64,000 nucleotides of DNA from positions 2,790,001 through 2,854,000 of the forward strand of contig JANFOG010000004.1 in NCBI GenBank assembly GCA_024336345.1, read 5' to 3'. Shown in pieces: positions 15,001-26,128 of this stretch. The stretch comes from Mariannaea sp. PMI_226. Lineage: Eukaryota > Ascomycota > Sordariomycetes > Hypocreales > Nectriaceae. The position numbers were made by a program, and so were the translations under genes. The notes beneath the pieces were generated by a model. The model made no database searches. It was not told the origin of the DNA and was given only the letters and a program-made list of their open reading frames with translations. Each line of letters begins with the position of its first letter. Position 1 is the stretch's first letter.

Positions 15001-15357
15001 CTCGACCAGATGCCCATCACAATATCTGGGAAAATCGATCGAAAGCGGTTGCGCCAGATTGGAGGTTCCTTCTCATCCCAGCAGCTTGCGCAACTTCAGT
15101 GTGATGCTCAGGATGAAAAGCGCAAGCCGGCAACCGAAGCGCAGCGGAAGTTGCAATCTGTATGGGCGACCGTTCTCCGGATCAGTAGCTCAACCATTGG
15201 CATTGATGACAACTTTTTCCAACTTGGAGGCGATTCCGTTTCAGCCATGAGAGCCGTCGCCGAAGCTCGTAAGCTCGGGCTTATCATCTCTGTGGCGGAC
15301 ATCTTTAAGCATTCAACACTTGAATCTATTGCTGCTCAAGATCGTAGGAAGCGGTGA
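1..15357 (+). CDS. Multimodular non-ribosomal peptide synthetase, 5' end outside window
   Basis: Builds a peptide by thiotemplate assembly in the cytosol. The frame is already open at base 3, inside a condensation domain, so the start is off-window. Exons are 3-620, 671-5323, 5375-13222 and 13279-15357 (about 5065 residues visible), with introns of 50, 51 and 56 nt, all phase 0. Domain order with approximate DNA positions: C (to 860), A1 (865-2540), T1 (Ser codon 2657), E1 (2830-4140), C2 (4190-5570), A2 (5575-7200), T2 (Ser 7331), C3 (7550-8810), A3 (8815-10440), T3 (Ser 10562), E2 (10730-12040), C4 (12070-13460), A4 (13465-15110), T4 (Ser 15235). Carrier motifs are FFRLGGDS, FFGLGGDS, FFRLGGDS and FFQLGGDS. 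Both E domains keep HHxxVDxxSW and an ExHGR motif. C2, C3 and C4 active sites read NHAIIDA, HHALYDG and NHVIQDG. Pocket residues aligned by eye give A1 DAMMMGAICK, A2 DIFMISAVLK, A3 DLWIGACAMK and A4 DALLLGAVCK, so all are alpha-amino-acid type but the substrates are not assigned. Residues of modules 1 and 3 should be D-configured. No methyltransferase or release domain is present. Confidence 0.97.
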
Positions 15358-16892
15358 ATCCATAGGCATCAAGATAGCGAATTGCCTCACAGCTTTTTGG
15401 TACACTATCATTGACCGCATGATTTCCGACTTGAACAAGCCACTATCAGCATGGTTGAATAAGTTGAACATGTAAGCTCAGAGGGGGGAGATCGTACGTA
15501 CAGATTGACATTTTAAGCCTCCAACATGCCACATGCTAATACAGATAGGTGAGCAGTGTTCTTTTTTCCTCTCGAGGCTACAACCTGCTTGGCTGAATTC
15601 ATGGGTTTTCTTTTCTTTTTTAGGCTCGTGTCTGCTCTTTTATTTCTATCTTCTGTGCGTACCTTCATTTAGGGTGTCATATGTCGCGAACTCACCAATA
15701 CACCCATAGATGCACTTGGGATTCTACGTGTGTTTTTCAATCTCTTCTTTTTTATCAGTTTGCAATTATAAACGACCACTCTCGTCTGTCTTCTTTCCTT
15801 AGCTCAGAATGTAATATGAGGCACCTCAAAATATACCAGATTCGACTCCATCACGCAACTCTGTAATACTATGCTCCAGACACCAAAGCATCATTATAAT
15901 GGAAGCACCTCTACCCTCTGTAACTTCGTCTTTCATTTTGATGTCACAAATTTCCCTGGGAAGCTCGAACGGAATCACATTTATTGGAATATTTATCAGT
16001 TCCGCTGCCATTGTCACAACCGACAGGCCAATGGCTCCAAGAAAACATGACATGGACGAAGAGGTAATACAATGGCTTAATTGGCGTGTAAAATAAGAAA
16101 AAATTGAGAACGAGGGGAAATTATATGTCGTCATTTCTTTCCCACATTCCTCAGGCCCCATCATTAAATCTCACTGTCGAGTTTAAAGCCAGTACGTTTG
16201 GTGGTGCGCAATTGCGTACGTACTGCATGTCTCAGCCAAGTCGCGAAGCGCAAAGGAGCCTTTGTTCCTCTATTACTGAGTTGTCTCTCCCTGCCGCTGC
16301 AAAAGGACCCTGTTAATTTCACCTTAGCTAGGCAGACTACCCTTCCACCAATCTGAAGGGCAAAATGATTGTAAGAGTAGCTAGTGTGACTAAAAAGGAA
16401 AAATGACAAGGAGGGAGAGTTCGGGTGCCAGACGCGTAAGGGATGAGCTACCCGTGCTCTACGTCGTACCGTATCGTCGCTGGAAAGAATCACATATATA
16501 GCCAGCGCCTAAACTCATAGGAAACGGGGACAGGACGATTCGGCCGAACCTGACTACGTTCGAACTCGCTATTGAGTAGATTTAGGACCTATTGGAATGA
16601 CGGGGCAGTAGGATGACGGCATGTTCCACGCTCTCGCAGGATCGTTCGCTTGCCCGAAGGGGCAATAGAGGGGATGAGAGACAACAGACGGGAGGGAATA
16701 GAACGATTCAGATTCCCTCTTTGGATCTGTTGAATCCGCGAATATCCTCGCCCCCTAGATAGTCCATCCATCTTGCGAATTATAATAACTTATCGCATCT
16801 GCCGGGAGATACGGGCTCATAGTCTGCTATTGCCGCCACTGTTACTCTGGTTGCTGTTGCCAACCCTCAGGAACAGCTCTTGGCTGGCAGCA
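15358..16892. other. Intergenic spacer between NRPS and ABC transporter
   Basis: About 1.5 kb without a convincing coding exon. Short open frames on both strands lack splice support and family resemblance. No leftover condensation or thioesterase sequence is visible just after the NRPS stop. The right part should contain the promoter of the ABC transporter. Confidence 0.6.
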
Positions 16893-17003
<111 letters not shown>

Positions 17004-17017
17004 GGCTCCTGTCCAGC

Positions 17018-20000
17018 ATGCCCCAAAATAGCCCGTCTTGCCCGCCATGGGCTGATAGCTCGTTTGGCCCGTGGGCTGGATCGTGCCGCAGTGGCTTCGA
17101 CTTCACCCTGTACTTCGAGGAGACCATTCTTTCCCTACCTGTGCTATGCCTATTTCTCATCGCTCTACCATTTCGCCTCTCATACCTCATTCGCGCTGAT
17201 GTCACGGTGGTTTATAGTGCGGTGCAGCCTATCAAAAGCGTATGTAAGCCCTGCTTCACGAATGTTTCTTTCCACGAGTAGCCTCAATGTTGCCGCATCT
17301 TGCCCGTTTTTCAATCGTCATTGGTGACTAGAATATGGTTCTCGGATCGGCATAGCTTTTCATTGTCCTAGTTTTTATTTCCAGTAACTGATTTTGTCAA
17401 AGCCTTGCATGCTGATTATTTTCATACCGTCAGTTAGCAACCTTATCTTATGTAGCCACTGAGCTCGTCTTGTTGATCTTGTGGCCCATCAATACACCTA
17501 GATCACAGCGCACAACCGCCACCATCCCCACAGCAGCTCTCTCACTCTTGGCTTCACTTGGTGTGGCCTCTCTATCGTGGCTGGAACACAGGAATTCTAT
17601 TCGGCCATCCTTTATTCTCACTGTCTTCCTGCTCTTCTCCTCCTTGCTCGATGTCGCTCGAACACGCACGCTATGGATGCTAGGGCTCAGTGCCACGATT
17701 CCTGCAGTCTTTACGGTATCAATGGCTTTACGATGTTTGATGCTAACACTTGAATCAATTGAGAAGAGGAAAATACTATCTTTCGACACCAATAAAATAT
17801 CACCAGAGTCCACAAGTGGCCCTGTCAACCGCAGTCTCTTTTTTTGGCTAAGTTCGCTATTTCTGAGAGGATACAATAAGATCCTCACACTGGACGACCT
17901 GTATCCTCTAGAATCACATCTCGAATCAAGCAAGCTACATGGTGCCTTGCAAACAGCTTGGGATAAAGGTGATTTTGGGGCCAATTCTAACACTTTTATG
18001 TTACCTGTCATACTAATCCCTGGCTATCCATCAAATAGTCCCAGATAAGAATCGTCAGGGCAGTCTGTTTTTCACTTGGCTCACTGTTCAATACCGATTC
18101 TTCCTCCTCGCTGCTCTCCCAAAGTTAATAGTGATCGGTTTATCCTTTGCCCAACCATTTCTCGTCTCCACGGCTATCGCTTATGCCGGCTCTCCTAACA
18201 CAGAACGAAACGACAGCATCGGCTATGGGTTGATCGGCGCGTATGTTCTCGTTTATGTGGGATTAGCAGTAACTTTTCACTTTTCACCGCCATACCACAT
18301 TTCAAGCATTGCTTACAATTCAGTTAGATATCGACTGGGCAATACGAGTGGGCTGTGTACAGAACTTGCACTTCGATGCGAGGAGCGTTGGTGCCTTGCA
18401 TTTTCAACAAGACTCTCCGCCTGCAATCAGAGGAAGCAAACTCTGCCGCTTCTCTGACGTTGGTCACAACTGACATTGAGACCATTGCGCAAGGGGTTAT
18501 AGCATGTCACGAAGTATGGAGCTCATTCGTGGAGATCAGCTTGGCAGTATTTCTGCTTGCTCGTCAGGTCGGAGTTGCCTGCACAGTCCCTGTAGGGGTC
18601 ACAATATGTGCTCAACCCTCGCCTATCCCTGGCAGTTCTTGGTTCCTGACTTCTCTCTCATTCTAGTTGTATTGGTTGGTGCCGTTTGCATCGCGACCCC
18701 GGCTGGTATTAGACAGGCAGCGTGGATTAAGGCTTCGCAACTTCGTGTCGCAAACACTTCAAAGACGCTAGGAAGCATCAGATCACTGCGCCTTTCTGGT
18801 CTCAACAGCATCGCCTTCTCACACATCGAAAAGTTGAGATCAGAGGAGATCGCCATCTCACGAAAATACCGCTCATTCTTGGGTTTTGGTGCCACCCTTG
18901 GTAAGCACGTCCATCTTAGGTACCTCTTGGTGGCATGGTCCTCGTCTAACGTAAGGATACAGGGAACTGTGCCCCGATTCTTACGCCAATTCTTATGTTC
19001 ATTACCTTTGCCGGCGTATCCTCGCACGGCGGTAGTACATTGACAATCTCGAGGGCATTCACATCTTTGACGCTACTCCAACTGCTGACAGCTCCTTTAG
19101 GCAAAATTTCCTACAGTTTACCAACCGTTGCAGGAGGCATCGCATCATTAGCCCGTATTCAAGCGTATCTAGTATTGGACGAGAGAACTGACTCGAGACT
19201 TTTAATTCCCAACTCCAGAAGTGACGAGGATAGAGAATCACACAAGCTTCAGATGTATGCCACCTCGCATCTACCTGAGAAGAATCAGCTAGATACTGTT
19301 CAAGAAAGTGAAATTGTTGAGAACCCTCTCGACAGTCACGACATTGTGGCTTCTATTCAAGGCTCATTTACGTGGCCAGATGCCGCAGAGCCCGTGCTAC
19401 GTATTGAGAAGGAGAAGTTGGAGATCCGTCGGGGGACTTTCACGCTCATCACAGGACAGGTTGGATCCGGGAAATCAACACTATTAAAAGCCATATTAGG
19501 CGAATTGCGCTCTTTCAAAGGAACAATCCGAGTTTGCTCTGATGGCATTGCGTATTGCTCCCAGTCAACCTGGATTCCGGCCCGCGCTATCAGAGATGTC
19601 ATCTTGGACCACGCTCCTCTCGACCTGGCCTGGTACAATATGGTCCTCGATGCTTGTGCTCTTCAGCCAGACCTGGATGTACTGCCATTAGGCGACAATA
19701 CCAACGTTGGGAGTACTGGGATATCTTTGAGTGGAGGCCAGAAGCAGCGAATTGTAAGTTGAAAATCTCACTTGGTGCGACCTGAGAAATGACACTAACA
19801 ACCAGAACCAGGCTTTGGCCAGGGCGATCTACTCCCAGAAGGAATTTCTCATTCTAGATGATGTTCTCAGTGGCCTGGATTTAGAAACAAAGGGAAAGGT
19901 TGTGAAAAGCCTTGTTGGACCGCAAGGTATTCTCCGACAGCGCAACGTCACTACGGTACTATCATCGTGCGATGGTGAGTTTGGACAAAATCGCATCCCA

Positions 20001-22515
20001 TTGATTGCCATGCCTCATTTTTAACTCGCCTCCTTAGCCCATGTTGCCAAATACGCCGATCATGTCCTCATCCTTGACGAATTGGGTACGCTTGAATCCG
20101 CAGGTGTCGGCTATGCCAAGGAATTCTTCCCTACCTTTCAGTCCAGCGAGGATACCAACACCTTGGCCGACACAAGCACCATCCAGCAAAGGCCGGCACA
20201 GGGTCCAATAGCAGCTTCGGACTGTGAAGATTTGGCTCGTCAGACGGGTGACGCAGCCGTATACATGTTTTACTTTCGGTCAGCAGGACTGTGGCCATGC
20301 TTGGTCGCTCTCTTTGGGCTGGTACTCTATGCCTTCTCATTATCTTTTCCAAGTAGGTAGTCACAACACACGTCTTTCAACGTAATCAAATCTAACCCGA
20401 ATATTTCAGCGATATGGCTTAAGTGGTGGTCAGAAGCAAATGAAAAGATGCCCAATGCTCACTTGGGAAAATGGCTTGGTGTGTATGCGGCTTTAGGTGT
20501 TGGTGGGATTCTGGGCTTCTTGATCGGAGCATGGTAAGTTAATCTCATCCTTCTCCTCACATATTTTAACAGCAGATGCTCGACCTTGTTATCAACTGTA
20601 TGCTCATAAACCTGTCATTTACCTTCTGACACTCCACAGGGAAATTCTTCTCGTTGTCATTGCAAGGTCTGGATTGTACTTCCACACCATGTTAGTGAAC
20701 ACAGTCTCTCGGTATGGCCTTGTTTTCTACATTCTTAGCAGGCAATCAAAATATCAATCCTAATTTTGTCCAGTGCTACTATGCAATTCTTTGCCAAAAT
20801 TGATCATGGGATTACCATCAATCGGTAGAATCTGTCATTCTCGCGTTGATGCAGCATGTAGACTGAGCATATAGTACAGATTTAGTCAAGACCTTCAACT
20901 TGTCGACATGGAGCTCCCTTCAGCCGCCCTCAACACAGCAGCTCGTAAGCTTGAACCTGAGCCTTACTTTATCACTCCCTCACTATAGCATGGCGCCTAA
21001 CAACTTTCCAGATGCCCTAGTTACGATTGCACAATTTACCATTATCGGTATTGCATCGCGCTTTGTGGCCATTGTTTTCCCATTTCTTGGCATTCTCTTT
21101 TTCCTTGTCCAGAGAGTTTACTTGCGAACATCTCGTCAACTTCGGCTGCTTGATATCGAGCACAAGGCGCCTCTCTACTCTCACTGCATGGAAACTATTA
21201 GTGGGCTAATAACTATCAGAGCGTTCGGACACGAGAACGAATACATGCATAGACTCCGCACATTGCTAGATGAGTCACAACGGCCATACTACCTTTTCCA
21301 CTGTTTGCAGGCCGCCTTGATGGTTGTTTTGAACATGATCATTGCTGTATTGGCAGTGCTCGTCATAATCTTCTCAACCACCCTCCGCGATCAAATTGGA
21401 CCTGGCTATGTCGGTGTCGCGTTGTCCAACATCCTAACCATCAGCAATACAATTAAATCTCTCATTGCTGCATGGGTCACGCTGGAGATTTCCATTGGAG
21501 CTGTTGCGCGCATCCGAGCCTTTGTGAAACAGACAAAGCTGGAGGAACCTCACGGCCCGCCTTCAGCAGCATCGTCCAACTGGCCAGTGACTGGAGATAT
21601 TCAGTTCCGAAACGTTACCGCCTCCTACGGGTCAGTTTTCCCCAGCTCTATTCGGCTGGTTAGTTCCTTTTTGTAACTGACAATACTTAAGGCCAACGAA
21701 TAAGGTCCTGGATGGTGTATCACTGTTCATTCAGTCCGGTCAGAAAATCGCCGTTTGTGGGAGATCTGGCAGGTAAGTTACGATGTCGCCGACGTAGATT
21801 CAACAGCAGACTTGTAGCTAATATTTTTACTTCTTTGTAGTGGAAAGACTTCCCTTGCGCTCTCTTTATTTCGCATGATCGATATAGAGCAAGGAGAGCT
21901 TCTCATCGATGGAGTAAACATCCTAGCATTGGATCCTGAGTACATTCGCACAAGTCTAGTTGCCATTCCCCAGGACGTTTTCGTCCTAAAAGGTACAGTT
22001 CGTTTCAACTTGGACCCCTCCGAAGCTTTGGAAGAGGCAGCGATTGTGCAAACGCTTGAGAGGCTGCAGTTATGGGAGTCTATCGAGAAACGAGGCGGCT
22101 TGGATGTCTCGGTTGAAGATGGTACTTTTTCACAGGGAGAACTTCAATTGCTCAACTTTGCTCGAGCCATGCTACGAAATAGCCGCATCATTATACTTGA
22201 TGAATCAACAAGCAGGTGAGCCTTCAGAGAATTCTGTTCAAGATGCAAGCACCGCTAATCGTGACATGCAGCTTGGACAATGACGCCAAGGCGATTGTCA
22301 ATCAAGCTTTGAAAACCAGGTTCGCAGACTGGACCGTAATATCTATACTGCATCACCTAGATACAATTCAAGACTACGACTATGTTGCTTTATTAGATGG
22401 AGGGAAGTTGGTTGAGTTTGAAGATCCAACATCTTTACTGGCGAGGGATTCAGCTTTCAAACGTCTGTTTGACTACCAGAAGGGGAAGTTATCCCCTAAT
22501 CTTTCGGGAGAGTAG
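17018..22515 (+). CDS. ABC transporter, ABCC/MRP type full transporter
   Basis: ATP-driven export pump with layout TMD0-TMD1-NBD1-TMD2-NBD2. Sixteen exons fit in frame: 17018-17239, 17434-17968, 18039-18268, 18328-18591, 18636-18900, 18963-19753, 19812-19974, 20038-20352, 20410-20533, 20640-20711, 20774-20824, 20880-20944, 21012-21658, 21705-21772, 21841-22215, 22272-22515, giving 1476 residues. The 44-nt intron at 18592 is the least certain. The N-terminus shows the fungal ABCC signature FDFTLYFEETILS. NBD1 (about residue 668 onward) has Walker A GQVGSGKST, signature LSGGQKQR and Walker B FLILDDVLSGLD, with Asp in place of the catalytic Glu. NBD2 has GRSGSGKTS (split by an intron), a divergent signature FSQGELQ, Walker B IIILDESTSSLD and switch-region His in ILHHLDTI. 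The ATG at 17018 is preferred because upstream in-frame codons lie in or before the microsatellite. Position beside the NRPS suggests it exports that peptide or protects against it; this is inferred from context only. Confidence 0.93.
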
Positions 22516-25500
22516 CTCTGTAAGACTACTACAGTTCTGGTGGAATGTCCGGAAACATCCAACAAGGACGGGTTGTTCGGGATTTAAACATATAAAGCTT
22601 GTAAATACAACAGGTTTCAATTCTATCATTTGTCACATATTCAAATTTGCTCACAATGGTACGTCTAGGTATTCGGGATGCCTTCCTCGTGCTGCTCAGT
22701 AGTTGTTGGCTGTGTCCAGGTGCGCGCGAATACGGCGTCACCATCGGTCGGGTTCGCATCCTATGTGGCGCCATTTGACAGATACCCAACTCTTTTGCAA
22801 TAGCTCTAAATACAGCTGAAGTTCAGTCGTCATACCGAGTTACCTCAAAAGATAATTAAGATAGAGGATACCCGACTTCGATATAGGTTCTGTTGAGTGC
22901 AAGAGCCCCACGTCGTTGTAGTTGCTCTCATTATTTAACAGCTGTTACACACTTGTAGGTGTTTGTATGTGCAGGTGTTTATCCGATGGCTCCTCATTGC
23001 TAGCTCTATTCATAATTCGTGAAACCATTGATAATACTCTAGTAAGCCATGCTATTATAAACTGTATGAACAATTGACTGCACTTTGGCTGGAGCCCAGC
23101 ATCAGATCTACCCTACAGAGTGACGAGAAGTCATTAGTATCACCACCTGGGCTTTTCTTTCTCCGCATGTCAATGTACAGATGCAATGCGAGAAGATAAA
23201 GACGAATATTGGAGAATAGCACATCTATATCCCTAACACCTTGGAATAGTGGCCTCATTTCTGGGCGTTGTTTGGATGTGTGTGGGAAACCTCACTGTAT
23301 CAGACAGAAAGACTTTGAGGAGCCGCCAACCTGATGAGGACGGAGATTGCTCTAAAATACGTCAAAGAACATTAAGTTAACGGCTGTGGCCGCTGTTCAT
23401 GCACTGGCATTGAAAATTTTCTCCGATCGACATAGCATAGGTATGTTCGTTGAATGATGACCAATACACCACTCATCTCTATGCTGGCTTATTGGATGAT
23501 ATCCCTAGGCTCCGAGTCGAGCTGGGGCTATTCATGATGAAAGTTTAGCTATCCTTTGACGGTCACGAGCTCGGGTCAGCTTGTTTCTGCTCCTATAGAC
23601 TACAAAGACGTTTGTTTTGAAGCAAGGTAGCATACAGTTCTGAGCGGTGGGAAACGTGTCCTTTGTTCTAGGCTAATTGCTGCTGAATAAAGTCTTTCTG
23701 GTTGGACGGACCGCTGTTGGGCATGGATGGTTGGGGGAAGGATATAAATTATCGTTCACCCTGTTACCTGGGCGGGCACAAAATATTTGATTGGTGCAGA
23801 TAGCTCTCATCTTCGTGGTCCCTAGCGAGCATGTGAGGTCAATGAATGAACTTGATCAAAATCAAGATTGCTCATGCTTGCTCTATTGTGTTAAGTTGCT
23901 GCGAGTGGTGCTCTATCAGGCTACATCAAGTGGGCACTATACCGAGAATAAAACTAAAAATAAAAGCAATAGCAAAAGTTACAAACATGGAGACGGTGAT
24001 TAAACTACGACAGGCAGTAAAATGCAGGAGGAACTTTGCAAAATACGAAAGCTGTAATCTGTAATCCGTGGTTATGAAGCATACGCGAAGTATGACGCGT
24101 AATAGGCGAACAAGGGACCCCTCGAGTTGGATGACGCACAGGCCCCAAAAGGTGCCCAGCACACCACTGGAGGTTCGTACAGATAGGCGGCTTCATTAAC
24201 CATCCGATTTGCGTGCTCTCTCGCCTTTCTCGTATCACTTCACGCACCGTGTGAGATAGGACTTTATTGCTCTAATAACCCTGATGCTGAACGCAATGCA
24301 GAATAGCAAGGAGGTAATCATGGAATCGCTCCGAAGAAAGCAAAAGTTTAGTCGGGGAGAGTTGATGGGCATTTGTGCAAAGAGTTGCTGGTTTTATCGC
24401 ACGAGGGTTCGAAGCTCTTCATTTGAGCCCATTTGAGCCCTGGCTGTCACTATGGAGCTATGGATACTTTGAGCGAGGGCGTGGTAGAGGTCAGGTACAT
24501 AGTAGCCACTTCATTCATGGTGCAGCGCTGACGAAGCGAGACAGACGGGCACCTCCCAAGTGCCAATCCTTCCGGATCCCAACTAAAACCCGACCAGACA
24601 CGGAGACTCGGCAAGGGAGCGAATGTGCAACCAACCAGGGCACACGGGGGTCCAGTCCAGCCAAGCAGCCAAGCAGCCAAGCAGGCTGCATGTCGCAGTC
24701 GAGACAAGCAAGCCGGACAGCTGCCCCTCCGCTGATTGTCTGATCGCCGACCAAGAAGTAAGACGGCGCCACTAAGGTGTGCAAGCCCCAAGGTACAAAT
24801 GGCGTAATTTGCTTCACATCTGCAGTAAGTTGCGCACTTTGTACGGAGTACGGATACAGATTACAGGTTACGAAGTTCCTATCAACGTGCGCGTGTGGAG
24901 GCGGAAACAAAAAACTTTGCCTGAGACCAACCCCTCAATGCGTGGAAATTAAAGTAAAAATTGAAATAAACAAGGCGAGCCTGGAATCTTAAAATTCGAC
25001 AGGGCACTAACGTGACGAGATGTTGCTTGGAGTATTATTCACACTGCTTCCATACGTACGTAAGACAAAGACGTGCGGGTTCAGCAACAATCACAAATAC
25101 TCCGTACAGATTACTCTGTACTGTAATGACGAGAGCGAAGCATCGAAAGGTACCTCAGCTTCGTGATTATACTGTGGTGGAAGCATGGTGGCTTCTTGAG
25201 CTGAAGAGAAGAGGCGTACTGATCCGTGAACAAACCACCAAACGTTTACAGTATGAATACCTCGACTGAGGATACTGTATACCAAGTCCTCGCTTGCCCA
25301 ACTCAGCCATCCAGAACAAGCAACCCAAGCCTCCTAACCTCCCGCGGGCCCGCCTTCCCTCCCTCTCCCTCCACAGAGTCCGTGCCACGCTGGCAAAACT
25401 GAGCGTCACACACCACACACACCACCGTAGGCCGTCTTGGTCGCCCAGTTTCGCACACAAAACCAAAAATGAAATCATTTGTCGGCCACTCACCCTCCGT

Positions 25501-26128
25501 CTTTGCCAAGGGAAGCCAAAGTATCCGCACAGTGCGCCTGAAACGCCACATGCACCGTCTCTCAATACCTTGATTGTGCCAAAATCCCCCCCGTCCGTCA
25601 TGGCAGGGCAGCAAAGAAAGGAGCGATCAGTCTCCCTGCGTTCCCCCTTCCTTCCCATCCCACCGTCTGACATCCGTCGTCCAAAACATGCTCTTCCCCC
25701 GCTTCAACAAAAAGTAGGACGAGAGTCTTCCTTCAACACCATCGACTCATCACCATTTCACCTTCGAGTTCGTAGCCATCAGCACTGCCATCTACATTGC
25801 CACATACGTATACTGTATCTGTATCCGCCTCCGGAATCATACGCCATCAATACGAGCCAACACTCCCCACTCCCTCGATTTTCCCGACTCGACCTCCGCA
25901 ATACCCGTTTTCCTGTCTGGAGCCAATCTGTGGTGTGATTCATTCTGGCATTACTCAGTCCTCTCTCAACCGCCCATTTTTAACTCATCCATTCAACCTC
26001 GAACCTGTCCTCGACCCCCGTTGGGGATGGCTGCTACTGTTTCACAACGGCCACCACCCTGAATCAGCAATCTCTGGCGGACGCGGGTTCCATGTGATAG
26101 TGCAGCCGAACTCGCCTTTGACCCCGAG
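22516..26128. other. Gene-poor spacer and long 5' leader of IRE1
   Basis: 3.6 kb with no supported gene. It includes small motif repeats around TACGGAGTA (about 24841 and 25096), a tandem CCAAGCAG-like stretch near 24660, and from about 25290 a C-rich, pyrimidine-rich leader before IRE1. A 214-codon frame at 25294-25938 is Pro/Ser/His-rich, has no family resemblance and is best explained as leader composition. Confidence 0.6.

Noticed and set aside
22656..22778. 40-residue frame with a hydrophobic N-terminus downstream of the ABC transporter
   Set aside because: Very short, no splice or homology support, although a TATAAAG lies upstream. Could be chance.
25294..25938. 214-codon + strand frame before IRE1
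   Set aside because: Pro/Ser/His-rich, no recognisable domain, pyrimidine-rich composition and position directly upstream of IRE1 point to 5' leader.
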